In this document: positions 7,905 through 15,201 of the stretch, one piece after another
Layout: each line of letters opens with the position of its first letter
Position numbering within the stretch: position 1 is the stretch's first letter
NCBI GenBank assembly: GCA_001701115.1
Contig: DAAJ01000057.1
Location: forward strand, 1 to 18,361
Length of the DNA: 18,361 bases
Direction of reading: 5' to 3'
Source: Bacteroidales bacterium GP2
Lineage (GTDB): Bacteria > Bacteroidota > Bacteroidia > Bacteroidales > Muribaculaceae
The notes under the pieces: generated by a model
Told to the model about the DNA's origin: nothing
Database searches by the model: none
What the model saw: only the letters and a program-made list of their open reading frames with translations
Program-made: the position numbers and the translations under genes

Positions 7905-10435
7905 CACGTTTTAGCTTTTTCATACTTAATGTTCTGTTCGGTCTGCTGTCTGCAAAGCCAGCAGATTCGGGCGAACTGCGCGGTGTTGTGAAGGATGCCG
8001 ATACCGGTGAGCCTGTCATTGGCGCAATTGTAAGGGCAAAAGGGGCTTTTGCTTCCACAAACCGTGAAGGGCGCTTTGTGCTTGCCCTGAAGGAAGGAGC
8101 GGATTCGGTGACATTCCGCTCCATGGGATATGAAACGCTTGCCCTGCCTGTGACGGCAGATGTGTCCGTTGTCCTCCTTAAGCAGAAACCTACAGTGCTC
8201 AATGACGTGATTGTAGAAGCACCGGACATCTATGCCAAAGGTGATACTCTTGTCTTTAATGTGTCGCGTTATGCCAGCGCCAAGGATAACGCAATAATTG
8301 ATGTGATTAAGCGGCTTCCCGGCATTAAGGTTGAGACGGATGGAACAATCAAGTATCAAGGGAAGCCTATAAATAAATTCTATATAGATGGAAATGATTT
8401 TTTAGGTGGACAGTATGGTCTTGCAACCAATAATATTTCTCATAAAGATGTGAAATCGGTAGAGGTGATGGAAAACCATCAGCCGGTAAAGGCGCTTGAA
8501 GGGATAGAGTTTCCGGAAGAAGCCGGGATAAACCTGAAATTGAAGGATGACGCACGCAGCAGGTGGGTCGGTGTTGTGCAAGGTGCGGCGGGAGTGCAAC
8601 CGCTGCTTTACGACGGTTCCCTTTACGCCATGCGTATAGCAAAGAAATTACAGAATATTGTTACGTTAAAGGCAGATAATACAGGTTGGAATCCGGCAAA
8701 TGAAATACGTGAGCATGATTTCAATGATATGTTTTCAGCAGACTACTCGCAAAATCTGTGGAAGGGATACATTACGGCGGACATTGTCAGTCCTCCTCTT
8801 TCAGAAGTACGTACCCGCGATAATTTTTCCATGCTCGCCAATTCAATATCTGCATGGAAAAAACAAGACACCTCCATGCGGCTTAAATTTAACTACATGG
8901 GTGACAGGCTTGATTATAATTCAGGCGTGGTGACAAATTATTTCAGCCAGCAGATACCTGTTTTTGTCCAGAACAGCACAATGCGCACTAAAAGGCATGA
9001 CCTGTCTGCTCAATTATACAGCGAGACAAACAAGCGCGGATATTATTTAAAGGATAGACTTGAGTTCAATGCAATTTTGAACAGGGTTAATTCATCAGTC
9101 GCCGGGTCATACCACATTGACCAGGCTGTGAGACGTAAATCTATCTCCATCGCGAATGATCTGAAGCTGGTTAAGCGCAATGAAAAAAGGCTTTTTTCTC
9201 TGGTGTCCCGTACCACATTCGAGCATCATCCAGAAAGGTTGCTCGTTATGGGAGCGCATGATGCACTCCAGAGTATAGGGACAACAGATTTGCGAAACAC
9301 AAGTGAAAGCCGTTTCGGAAAAGTATCCAGGTTTTGGAAATACTATGTCACGGCAGGAGTTGATCTGGATTATCATAGGATGAACAGCTTGCTGTCCGGC
9401 TTGGGAGAATTTGACAATTCCGGGGTTCACCAGGCATTCCTTTCAAACATCTATGCTACTCCGCAAATTGATTATGAGCGCAATGGGTGGCGTGCATCTT
9501 TTCGTACCCCATTGAAATGGCGTCATTATTCCGTATCATGCCGTCATAATTATATTGATGTTTCGCCACGGCTTTATGTAAGGCGTCAGTTAAGTGCTAA
9601 ATCAGAGGTGTCGGCTTCATTTGCCTATTCCCTTGGATCTCCGCAACCATACCTTAATATAACAGTGCCTGTGTTATCTGATTACCGTAACCTTTTTATC
9701 GCTTATAATCCTGACAAATATCACCAGAATGTATCTGCAACGCTATCTTACCGTTACCGCAATGTTATGAAATCTTTTTTCGCAAATCTATCCGCCACTT
9801 ATAATTATAGCCGCAATTCAATAATGTCAAACCAGATTTTTGAAGGTGATTTTATAATTTCAACGTATGCAGACATGCCATCGTGCAACGGAACCTGGTA
9901 TTTTAATGGTGGAATAAGCAAAGGGTTAGGGCATAGCAGGATGGTTGCAGGCATAGATGCAAGCTCTTCCATTGGTTCCGCTACTTCCTTGCGCGATAAC
10001 GAGGCAATTCCTTACAGGCAGGTCACTTCTGCAATTAAACCATACATCAGGGGGAGCATAGTGAAGTGGTTGTCATTAAACTATGAGGCGGATTATGGAA
10101 TATCGCACTATGATATTAATAAGGAGACAAATATTTACCATTCGTTAAGGCAAAAACTTGCAATGACTTATCTTCCTTATGATGATCTGCACTTCACTTT
10201 GGGCGCAGAGCATTTCCTGACACGTTTTCCGGAAGGCAACACTGCGAACCTTGTGCTGCTGGATGCATCGGCAGTGTGGGTTGCAAGCAGAAAAGTGCGT
10301 TTTTCTGTTACGGCAAACAATCTGCTAAACAAGCGTAGCTATGAGTATGTGAATTATGGTGTGTTGTCGCGTTCAGAACACAGATTCCAGATAAGGCGGC
10401 GTTCCATAACCGTCTCGCTCCAATACCGCTTTTGA
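7901..10435 (+). CDS. Outer-membrane receptor with carboxypeptidase-regulatory-like N-terminal domain
   Basis: The 844-residue product starts at the ATG at 7901, which shares ATGA with the GLPGLI stop. A TTG three codons upstream could also start the frame but is less likely. A signal peptide (about 1-22) is followed by a carboxypeptidase-regulatory-like domain at about 26-95 (GVVKDADTGEPVIGA, then SMGYET). A plug-like domain follows at about 100-216, with LKRLPGIKV-like residues near 136-144, FYIDGNDF at 160-167 and VEVMENHQPVKAL near 187-199. The rest is a large beta-barrel ending in SLQYRF, whose terminal Phe matches the outer-membrane assembly signal. These features place it among the TonB-receptor-like proteins of Bacteroidetes. 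No SusD-like partner is present, so it is not a standard glycan-uptake pair. Its partner is most likely the GLPGLI protein; the cargo is unknown. Confidence 0.9.
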   Translation: MTRFSFFILNVLFGLLSAKPADSGELRGVVKDADTGEPVIGAIVRAKGAFASTNREGRFVLALKEGADSVTFRSMGYETLALPVTADVSVVLLKQKPTVLNDVIVEAPDIYAKGDTLVFNVSRYASAKDNAIIDVIKRLPGIKVETDGTIKYQGKPINKFYIDGNDFLGGQYGLATNNISHKDVKSVEVMENHQPVKALEGIEFPEEAGINLKLKDDARSRWVGVVQGAAGVQPLLYDGSLYAMRIAKKLQNIVTLKADNTGWNPANEIREHDFNDMFSADYSQNLWKGYITADIVSPPLSEVRTRDNFSMLANSISAWKKQDTSMRLKFNYMGDRLDYNSGVVTNYFSQQIPVFVQNSTMRTKRHDLSAQLYSETNKRGYYLKDRLEFNAILNRVNSSVAGSYHIDQAVRRKSISIANDLKLVKRNEKRLFSLVSRTTFEHHPERLLVMGAHDALQSIGTTDLRNTSESRFGKVSRFWKYYVTAGVDLDYHRMNSLLSGLGEFDNSGVHQAFLSNIYATPQIDYERNGWRASFRTPLKWRHYSVSCRHNYIDVSPRLYVRRQLSAKSEVSASFAYSLGSPQPYLNITVPVLSDYRNLFIAYNPDKYHQNVSATLSYRYRNVMKSFFANLSATYNYSRNSIMSNQIFEGDFIISTYADMPSCNGTWYFNGGISKGLGHSRMVAGIDASSSIGSATSLRDNEAIPYRQVTSAIKPYIRGSIVKWLSLNYEADYGISHYDINKETNIYHSLRQKLAMTYLPYDDLHFTLGAEHFLTRFPEGNTANLVLLDASAVWVASRKVRFSVTANNLLNKRSYEYVNYGVLSRSEHRFQIRRRSITVSLQYRF

Positions 10436-10452
10436 GTGGCTGGAGGCGATGC

Positions 10453-11442
10453 TTAAAAAATGGAGAGGAAGTGGGCGGAGTCCGGTGAGGGTAGTGCTGC
10501 GATTTTTGCTTTTAGGCGTGATTTCCTTTTATATATCACATCAATGCTCTCTCCCAAGAGCAATGCGATTGTGCGGTTGGAAAGGTTGCCGGCAAGGTAC
10601 ACTATGAGCCTGTATTCTTCCGGTTTGATTCCCGGGTATTCCTTTTTGAGGTTGTCAAGTATTCCGTTGTTGGCATCGTTTACGCTCTTTTCCATCTCTG
10701 CGAAAAGCCCGGAATCTGATTTCAGGTCATCAATCTGCGATTTTACTTTGTCAGCGATTGCTTTTCTTTCGGTTTTTGTACCGTATGACTCAAAGTATGT
10801 TTCGCATAATTCGTCAATGATGCTGAAACGGTTTGTAAGTATGTTCTTTATTTTTCCCTGCAACTCGAAGCAGAGGGATTCGTTTTGCAATAGTCCTTTC
10901 ATCAGTTGCGAGGACTCTGCAACCAGGGACTCATTTTGCATCTCCTTTATTTTAAGCCGCTGGCGTTGCCACAGGATTACTCCCGCCGCAAGGAGTAGAA
11001 TGATAATGCCTGTAAAGACAATCTGCTGCTGTTTCATCCGTTCCTTGTATAGGAGGAATTCCCTCTCTTTCTGTAGGTAGAGCGCGGTGGCAAGTTTGTC
11101 TGAATTTCCGGCTGAGCGCATCAAGGCTTTAAGTTGTGACGCTTTTTTGAATTCATCGGCAAGGTTGCGTCTTCCATAATAGTCAATTGCTATGTTGACA
11201 ATAGTGTCGGTTGGGGCGGAAAGGTCGTTTACAACCATTGCCTCACTGTAGAGCAACGCCCACCGTGCAATAATAGATGAATCCTTCAACTCCGACACAT
11301 CCAGTTGGTTTAGTTTCGCCAATGCAGCTGTAGGGTCGCTTGACATCAGCCTCTGAGCCTCGTCAAGCTCCGGGGATGGTGCCTTTGAAAAGCTGCATGC
11401 GGTAATCACCAGCATAACTGTTATGTAAAGCAAAGCTCTCAT
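10453..11442 (-). CDS. Lipoprotein-type membrane regulator with C-terminal HTH
   Basis: The 329-residue product begins at the ATG at 11442. A TTG at 11457 would read through the promoter element and is unlikely. The N-terminus is a lipoprotein signal with VITAC, giving a lipidated Cys16. Residues about 22-125 are helical and resemble a short TPR-like sensor region. A single membrane helix follows at about 141-159, then a charged coiled-coil-like stretch (about 160-215), and a C-terminal segment (about 270-312: NLSNRTIALLLGES, then VIYKRKSRLKAKI) that resembles a LuxR-type helix-turn-helix. The family resembles larger Bacteroidetes TPR-membrane-HTH proteins, but here the sensor part is small. 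If the topology holds, the sensor is periplasmic and the HTH cytoplasmic. It is convergent with the receptor gene, 17 bases from its stop. Targets are unknown. Confidence 0.78.
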   Translation of the reverse strand: MRALLYITVMLVITACSFSKAPSPELDEAQRLMSSDPTAALAKLNQLDVSELKDSSIIARWALLYSEAMVVNDLSAPTDTIVNIAIDYYGRRNLADEFKKASQLKALMRSAGNSDKLATALYLQKEREFLLYKERMKQQQIVFTGIIILLLAAGVILWQRQRLKIKEMQNESLVAESSQLMKGLLQNESLCFELQGKIKNILTNRFSIIDELCETYFESYGTKTERKAIADKVKSQIDDLKSDSGLFAEMEKSVNDANNGILDNLKKEYPGIKPEEYRLIVYLAGNLSNRTIALLLGESIDVIYKRKSRLKAKIAALPSPDSAHFLSIF

Positions 11443-11446
11443 GCCG

Positions 11447-11454
11447 CAAAAGTA
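11447..11454 (-). promoter_or_regulatory. -7 promoter element of the HTH regulator, near-leaderless
   Basis: The minus strand reads TACTTTTG four bases before the ATG at 11442, with no -33 TTTG at standard spacing. From the preceding G to the ATG, the sequence GTACTTTTGCsGCATG matches the kinase gene's start region at all but one position. A nearly leaderless transcript is predicted. Confidence 0.5.
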
Positions 11455-11484
11455 CAAATTATTCCATTAATCTTAAATAATAAA

Positions 11485-11515
11485 CCGGGGAGTATGCTCT
11501 TCGCACCCTCCCCGG
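11485..11515 (-). terminator. Likely terminator of the GH109-like gene
   Basis: The inverted repeat CCGGGGAG (11485-11492) / CTCCCCGG (11508-11515) has a second inner pairing (TGC 11495-11497 with GCA 11503-11505), giving a long hairpin with a 5-base loop. On the minus strand it is followed by a T-rich stretch (TTTATTATTT) rather than a pure T run. It lies 28 bases past the stop codon of the gene at 11544-13193 and insulates the adjacent regulator promoter. Confidence 0.75.
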
Positions 11516-11543
11516 CTACTATGAAAAAAAGTTTTTTGCCTTA

Positions 11544-13193
11544 TTATTTTGCAGCGAGTTCTTTGCTAATCTGCTTGTCAGCTTTTTCAACGGCTTTCTT
11601 GTAAATGTTGAGAGCCTTGGCTTTTGCCTTAGGAGTTTTAGCAGCCTTTACAGCATCGTAAAGCTCCCAGAGCTTGTTGTCGGCAGTAGCTTTTTTCTGA
11701 GCTTCGGTATAAGCTTTAGCTTTAGCTTCTGCAGCCTGTTCGTCCTCAGGTGAAGCGTAAGCGTGCTTGTAGCCTTTCTGGTCATTCCAATGTCCGCGTG
11801 TGAAGTCGGGGAAAGTAACAGCAGCGCTGTTATTGTCCATTGAAAGAGCACCGAGTTCGCCAAGTGAACACCATTCAGCAAGGTCGTAAACGTCCATGTC
11901 GAGGGGCAGACCGTTCTGCAGGCAGTAAACAAGACGTGCATCCATCATGAAGTCCATGCCTCCGTGTCCAAGTTCACGTCCAAGCTCACCGTATTTGGTG
12001 ATGATAGGATGGGTGTACTTTTCCATGAGCGCATCATACTCAGCTTTGGGAAGGAAGCCGTGACTGCTGAGGTTGTCCATGTCGGGTTTCACTCCGCTTG
12101 CCTCAAGCTGTGACTTGTCAAGTGCGATTTCAGATTTCGGGTATTTGGTAGCGTAGCCTTTGGTACCGGTGAGTTTGAACAGGCGGTTGTAGGGCTGCGG
12201 TGTCATGACGTTGTGCTGGATTTCCACCACTTTTCCGTTTTCGGTGCGCATAAGTGTAGTGGTGTGGTCACCATTGCGGTATTCGTTGCAGGGCTTTCCG
12301 GTTTTCTTTTCAACATACTCCTTGCCGTGAACAGATTTGGTATCCATTGCAACGAGTGTTTTGAAACGGTCGCCGCGGTGAATGTCAAGGCACTGTGCAA
12401 CCGGACCAAGACCGTGCGTAGCATATACATCGCCACGGTTCTCCATATTATATTTCATGCGCCATCCAAGACCGTCGGGGTCTGTTTCAGGATTTTTCCA
12501 ATAGTAATCCCAGAAATCATCAAGATTGTGGATGTAAGCGCCTTCTGCACGGAGAATTTCGCCAAACACGCCTGCCTGAGCCATTTCGAGTGCATTGAGC
12601 TCGTAGTAGTCATAGCAGCAGTTTTCAAGAATCATGCAGTGGAGGCGGTTTTTCTCAGCAAGGTCGATGAGTTCCCAGCACTGTTCGAGGTTCATGGCTG
12701 AGGGCACTTCAATAGCGGTGTGCTTGCCGCCTTCGAGAGCAGCTTTTGCTACCGGGAAGTGATGATCCCAGTCAGTAGCTACATAAACGAGATCAACGTC
12801 CGGACGGGCGCAGATTTCTTTGTAACCATTCTCACCGAAGTAAATGTCGGCAGGAGCAAGACCTTTTTCACGAAGGTATTTCTGGCTTTTCTCTGCGCGT
12901 ACAGAATCGTAGTCGCAAAGTGCAACGATTTCTACGCCGGGAATGTTGGCGAAACGGTTCACAGCCCAAGGACCGCGCATTCCGAGTCCAACGAATGCCA
13001 CGCGTACATTTTCAAGTTTCGGAGCTGTAAGACCGAGAACGTGCTCTTGACCGGCAGGTCTCTCAGGTGTTTCAACTACGAGGGTCCCTTTGTCCCAATG
13101 TGTCTTAGTGGAGGGAGAAAGCGACTGTGCTTTCACCTGCATTCCTAAAGTTAAAATGACAGCAGATGCTATCGCAAATCCAAGTTTTCTCAT
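11544..13193 (-). CDS. Secreted Gfo/Idh/MocA-type oxidoreductase fold protein, GH109-like glycosidase
   Basis: The 549-residue product has a Sec signal peptide (about 1-22, ending VKA), then an NAD-binding Rossmann domain with GLGMRG at 69-74 and ALCDYD at 91-96. IEVPSAMNL near 161-169 and the block around 256-264 (VYATHGLGP, with Tyr257 and His260) match glycoside hydrolase family 109, whose alpha-N-acetylgalactosaminidases use tightly bound NAD. Equivalents of Glu162, Tyr257 and His260 are among the residues implicated in that family. The C-terminal Gfo/Idh/MocA domain ends around residue 470 (FTRGHWN). Beyond it is an unusual 70-residue extension rich in Ala, Lys and Glu. The expected role is release of terminal N-acetylgalactosamine from host mucin or other glycans in the periplasm or outside. 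The gene appears monocistronic, with a downstream hairpin. The fold is certain; the GH109 substrate assignment is probable. Confidence 0.85.
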   Translation of the reverse strand: MRKLGFAIASAVILTLGMQVKAQSLSPSTKTHWDKGTLVVETPERPAGQEHVLGLTAPKLENVRVAFVGLGMRGPWAVNRFANIPGVEIVALCDYDSVRAEKSQKYLREKGLAPADIYFGENGYKEICARPDVDLVYVATDWDHHFPVAKAALEGGKHTAIEVPSAMNLEQCWELIDLAEKNRLHCMILENCCYDYYELNALEMAQAGVFGEILRAEGAYIHNLDDFWDYYWKNPETDPDGLGWRMKYNMENRGDVYATHGLGPVAQCLDIHRGDRFKTLVAMDTKSVHGKEYVEKKTGKPCNEYRNGDHTTTLMRTENGKVVEIQHNVMTPQPYNRLFKLTGTKGYATKYPKSEIALDKSQLEASGVKPDMDNLSSHGFLPKAEYDALMEKYTHPIITKYGELGRELGHGGMDFMMDARLVYCLQNGLPLDMDVYDLAEWCSLGELGALSMDNNSAAVTFPDFTRGHWNDQKGYKHAYASPEDEQAAEAKAKAYTEAQKKATADNKLWELYDAVKAAKTPKAKAKALNIYKKAVEKADKQISKELAAK

Positions 13194-13302
13194 TAATTGT
13201 GGTATTATAATAAGTGATTGTTAATGTTAGCTTTAAGGTAAAAAGAGGACTGGATTAATAATTGGTTGTCAAACAATATTCCCATAGCTCTCCTAATGTT
13301 GA

Positions 13303-13310
13303 CAAAGTTA
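13303..13310 (-). promoter_or_regulatory. Possible -7 element for the GH109-like gene
   Basis: The minus strand reads TAACTTTG, a match to TAnnTTTG, about 110 bases before the ATG at 13193. No clear -33 TTTG is present at the right distance; a TTTA lies at 13327-13330. The rest of the 280-base gap (13194-13473) is AT-rich and holds no gene that I can see. Confidence 0.4.
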
Positions 13311-13441
13311 CTAATTTTTTGGAATGTAAATGGCTCGTCTAAATTTTTTTAACGTTATTTCCTATATTATCCCGGAACTACTGCATAAAATTATGGTAGG
13401 AGATGCCTTAATAAGGGTTGGCTTGCGAGTTTTGCGTTTTC

Positions 13442-13449
13442 TAATTTTG
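13442..13449 (+). promoter_or_regulatory. Likely -7 promoter element for the cyclophilin-like gene
   Basis: TAATTTTG matches the Bacteroidetes -7 consensus and lies 24 bases before the ATG at 13474. A degenerate -33 (GTTG, 13417-13420) is 21 bases upstream. The predicted leader is under 20 bases. Confidence 0.55.
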
Positions 13450-13473
13450 CAGCTGTGAACCTATAATTAAGAG

Positions 13474-14028
13474 ATGAAAAGAACAGTCATTCTTATTGTT
13501 GCAACATTAGTTTTTATTATGGCACAAGGGCAGACAAAAATGTATATAAGCGTAGGTAGCAAGTCATTGACGGCAACCCTGGTTGACAATGAAGCTACGC
13601 GTAAACTTGTTTCGATAATGAAAAGCGGCGCCGTAAAGATTGAGATGGAGGATTACGGCGGTTTTGAGAAAGTAGGGAGCCTCCCGCAATCTCTCCCAAC
13701 ATCCAATACACAGATTACCACTGCTCCGGGTGACATAATGCTATATCAGGGGCGGAACATGGTTATCTTTTACGGCACTAATTCGTGGAGCTATACCAGG
13801 CTTGGCAAAATTGACGGAGCAACAGTGTCAGGCATGAAGGAATTTTTTGGAAGCGGAAGTGTTTCAGTCACTTTGTCGCTTAATCCTACCTCCGCCATAA
13901 CCGATATCCGTTCCGATGAAGCAAAGGAGGATGTTGTGTATGACCTAAAGGGAAACCGTGTTACCGGTAGCCCCCTCGCTCCCGGCATTTATATTATAAA
14001 CGGCAAGAAAACGCTCATCACCCGCTGA
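13474..14028 (+). CDS. Secreted cyclophilin-like fold protein with type IX-like C-terminal tail
   Basis: The 184-residue product has a signal peptide (about 1-19, ending AQG). A compact domain follows at about 22-136 whose features (ISVGSKSLTATLVDN, then EMEDYGGFEKVG, a GDIMLYQGRNMVIFYG segment, and a LGKIDG turn) match the bacterial cyclophilin-like domain family. That family shares the cyclophilin fold without an established catalytic role. The tail at about 140-184 (VVYDLKGNRVTG, APGIYIINGKK) resembles the C-terminal sorting domain used by type IX secretion in Bacteroidetes, with the usual YDLxGxRV and GxYIIxGxK pattern. The gene stands alone between a divergent GH109-like gene and the convergent glycosyltransferase operon. 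I see no terminator in the 54 bases that follow. Its function is unknown; surface display or secretion is inferred from the tail. Confidence 0.78.
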   Translation: MKRTVILIVATLVFIMAQGQTKMYISVGSKSLTATLVDNEATRKLVSIMKSGAVKIEMEDYGGFEKVGSLPQSLPTSNTQITTAPGDIMLYQGRNMVIFYGTNSWSYTRLGKIDGATVSGMKEFFGSGSVSVTLSLNPTSAITDIRSDEAKEDVVYDLKGNRVTGSPLAPGIYIINGKKTLITR

Positions 14029-14082
14029 TTTGGTTTAATTTCCCTTACGATTATGTTTTGGGGTGCAATTCCTCACTCCTAA

Positions 14083-15195
14083 TCATTGGAAACTGTTGAA
14101 GAGGTCAATCAGCGAGCGAGCACAGGCGGTGTTGGTTAGCATGCTCCTTACCGCAAGGCATCGTTTATTAAGGGTGTCGTAGGTGTCAATCATTGTTTTA
14201 AGGTCTGTCGCGGTCCAATTATCCTTGACTATTCCGAGTCCGTGTTGATTGATAAAATTGGCGGAAGCAGGGATTGTGTTTGTCAACACCGGAGTACAAG
14301 CACAAAGCGACTCGGTTATAGAAACCATATTCAGGTCTTTGTGCGTGTGAACGAGGAAAGCAATTGATTGTGCTATTTCTTCAGCAAGTTCCTCTTTGTC
14401 CAGATAACCGGTGAAACGGACTGCATTTTCTATGCCGAATTCTTTTGCAAGTGCGCGCAATGATTTCTCCTCTTCACCGCCTCCGGCAATTACAAGTTCT
14501 ATGTCCTCATAGCCCGGCAGTGTATGGAACTCTGCAAATACTTTGATTATATCATCAATGCCTTTTCTTTTTATGAGTTGCGATGAAGATATGACCTGGC
14601 GTCTTTTTAATGGCGAAGGTTTGAAAACCGATGAATTGACACAATTGTCAACATGTATTGTTGACACGCGTGGGTGATAGCGGCTGATGAATTGACGGGC
14701 GCTTTCAGAGCGCGGTACTATCCCGGATATTTTGCGGAAGGCAAGAGGCACCACTATATTGTGCCAGAATAGACTCGGCATTTTCAGCAGAATCCTTTGA
14801 TGACAGTTCATCTCCTGCCAGATGATGGTTTTTGACGGAGCAGCTATTGCAGCGGCAAGAGAATAGAACTGAAAAATCTCGCTCACGATAATCAAATCGT
14901 AATCCATGTGTTTTTTCTTCAGATACCGGAAGAATTCTATTGATAAAGGTATTCTGTCCGGTAACGCTATGCTTTTGAGATTGCCCTTGAAAAAAAGCGT
15001 TTTATACGGATAGTCATCATTGTTGTGAGCTGTTGGTCTGAAATCAGATGCCGTAGCAAGTGTTGTTTCATGCCCAGCATTCACGAATCCCATGCAGAGA
15101 GTATGAATCATGGTGGTGCTCAATGGTGCCTGAACGTGTTGACCGCCACGCTTCTCTATAGTAGAAAGTATAGGATTGACAATTAAAACTTTCAT
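14083..15195 (-). CDS. GT4-type glycosyltransferase (downstream gene)
   Basis: The 370-residue product is a GT-B-fold, family-4-like glycosyltransferase. The N-terminal half (about 1-185) begins MKVLIVNPIL and has a GGQH turn at 17-20. The C-terminal donor-binding half contains SSQLIKRKGIDDII (204-217), ELVIAGGG near 233-240, and VRFTGYLDKEEL near 259-270. The final motif reads NMVSITESLCACTPVL (289-304), with Glu295 in the place of the second Glu of the family's EX7E motif. Asp287 stands where the first Glu is usual, and Cys replaces the common Gly before TPV. It likely adds a sugar from a nucleotide donor to a growing lipid-linked or surface glycan. It starts 6 bases after the upstream glycosyltransferase stop, so it is the last gene of the visible operon. 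The sugar and linkage cannot be told. Confidence 0.86.
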   Translation of the reverse strand: MKVLIVNPILSTIEKRGGQHVQAPLSTTMIHTLCMGFVNAGHETTLATASDFRPTAHNNDDYPYKTLFFKGNLKSIALPDRIPLSIEFFRYLKKKHMDYDLIIVSEIFQFYSLAAAIAAPSKTIIWQEMNCHQRILLKMPSLFWHNIVVPLAFRKISGIVPRSESARQFISRYHPRVSTIHVDNCVNSSVFKPSPLKRRQVISSSQLIKRKGIDDIIKVFAEFHTLPGYEDIELVIAGGGEEEKSLRALAKEFGIENAVRFTGYLDKEELAEEIAQSIAFLVHTHKDLNMVSITESLCACTPVLTNTIPASANFINQHGLGIVKDNWTATDLKTMIDTYDTLNKRCLAVRSMLTNTACARSLIDLFNSFQ

Positions 15196-15201
15196 ATAAG
15201 T

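Noticed and set aside
11544..13193. Simple inositol or glucose dehydrogenase annotation
   Set aside because: The signal peptide and the YATHGLGP block fit the secreted GH109 group better than cytoplasmic sugar dehydrogenases.
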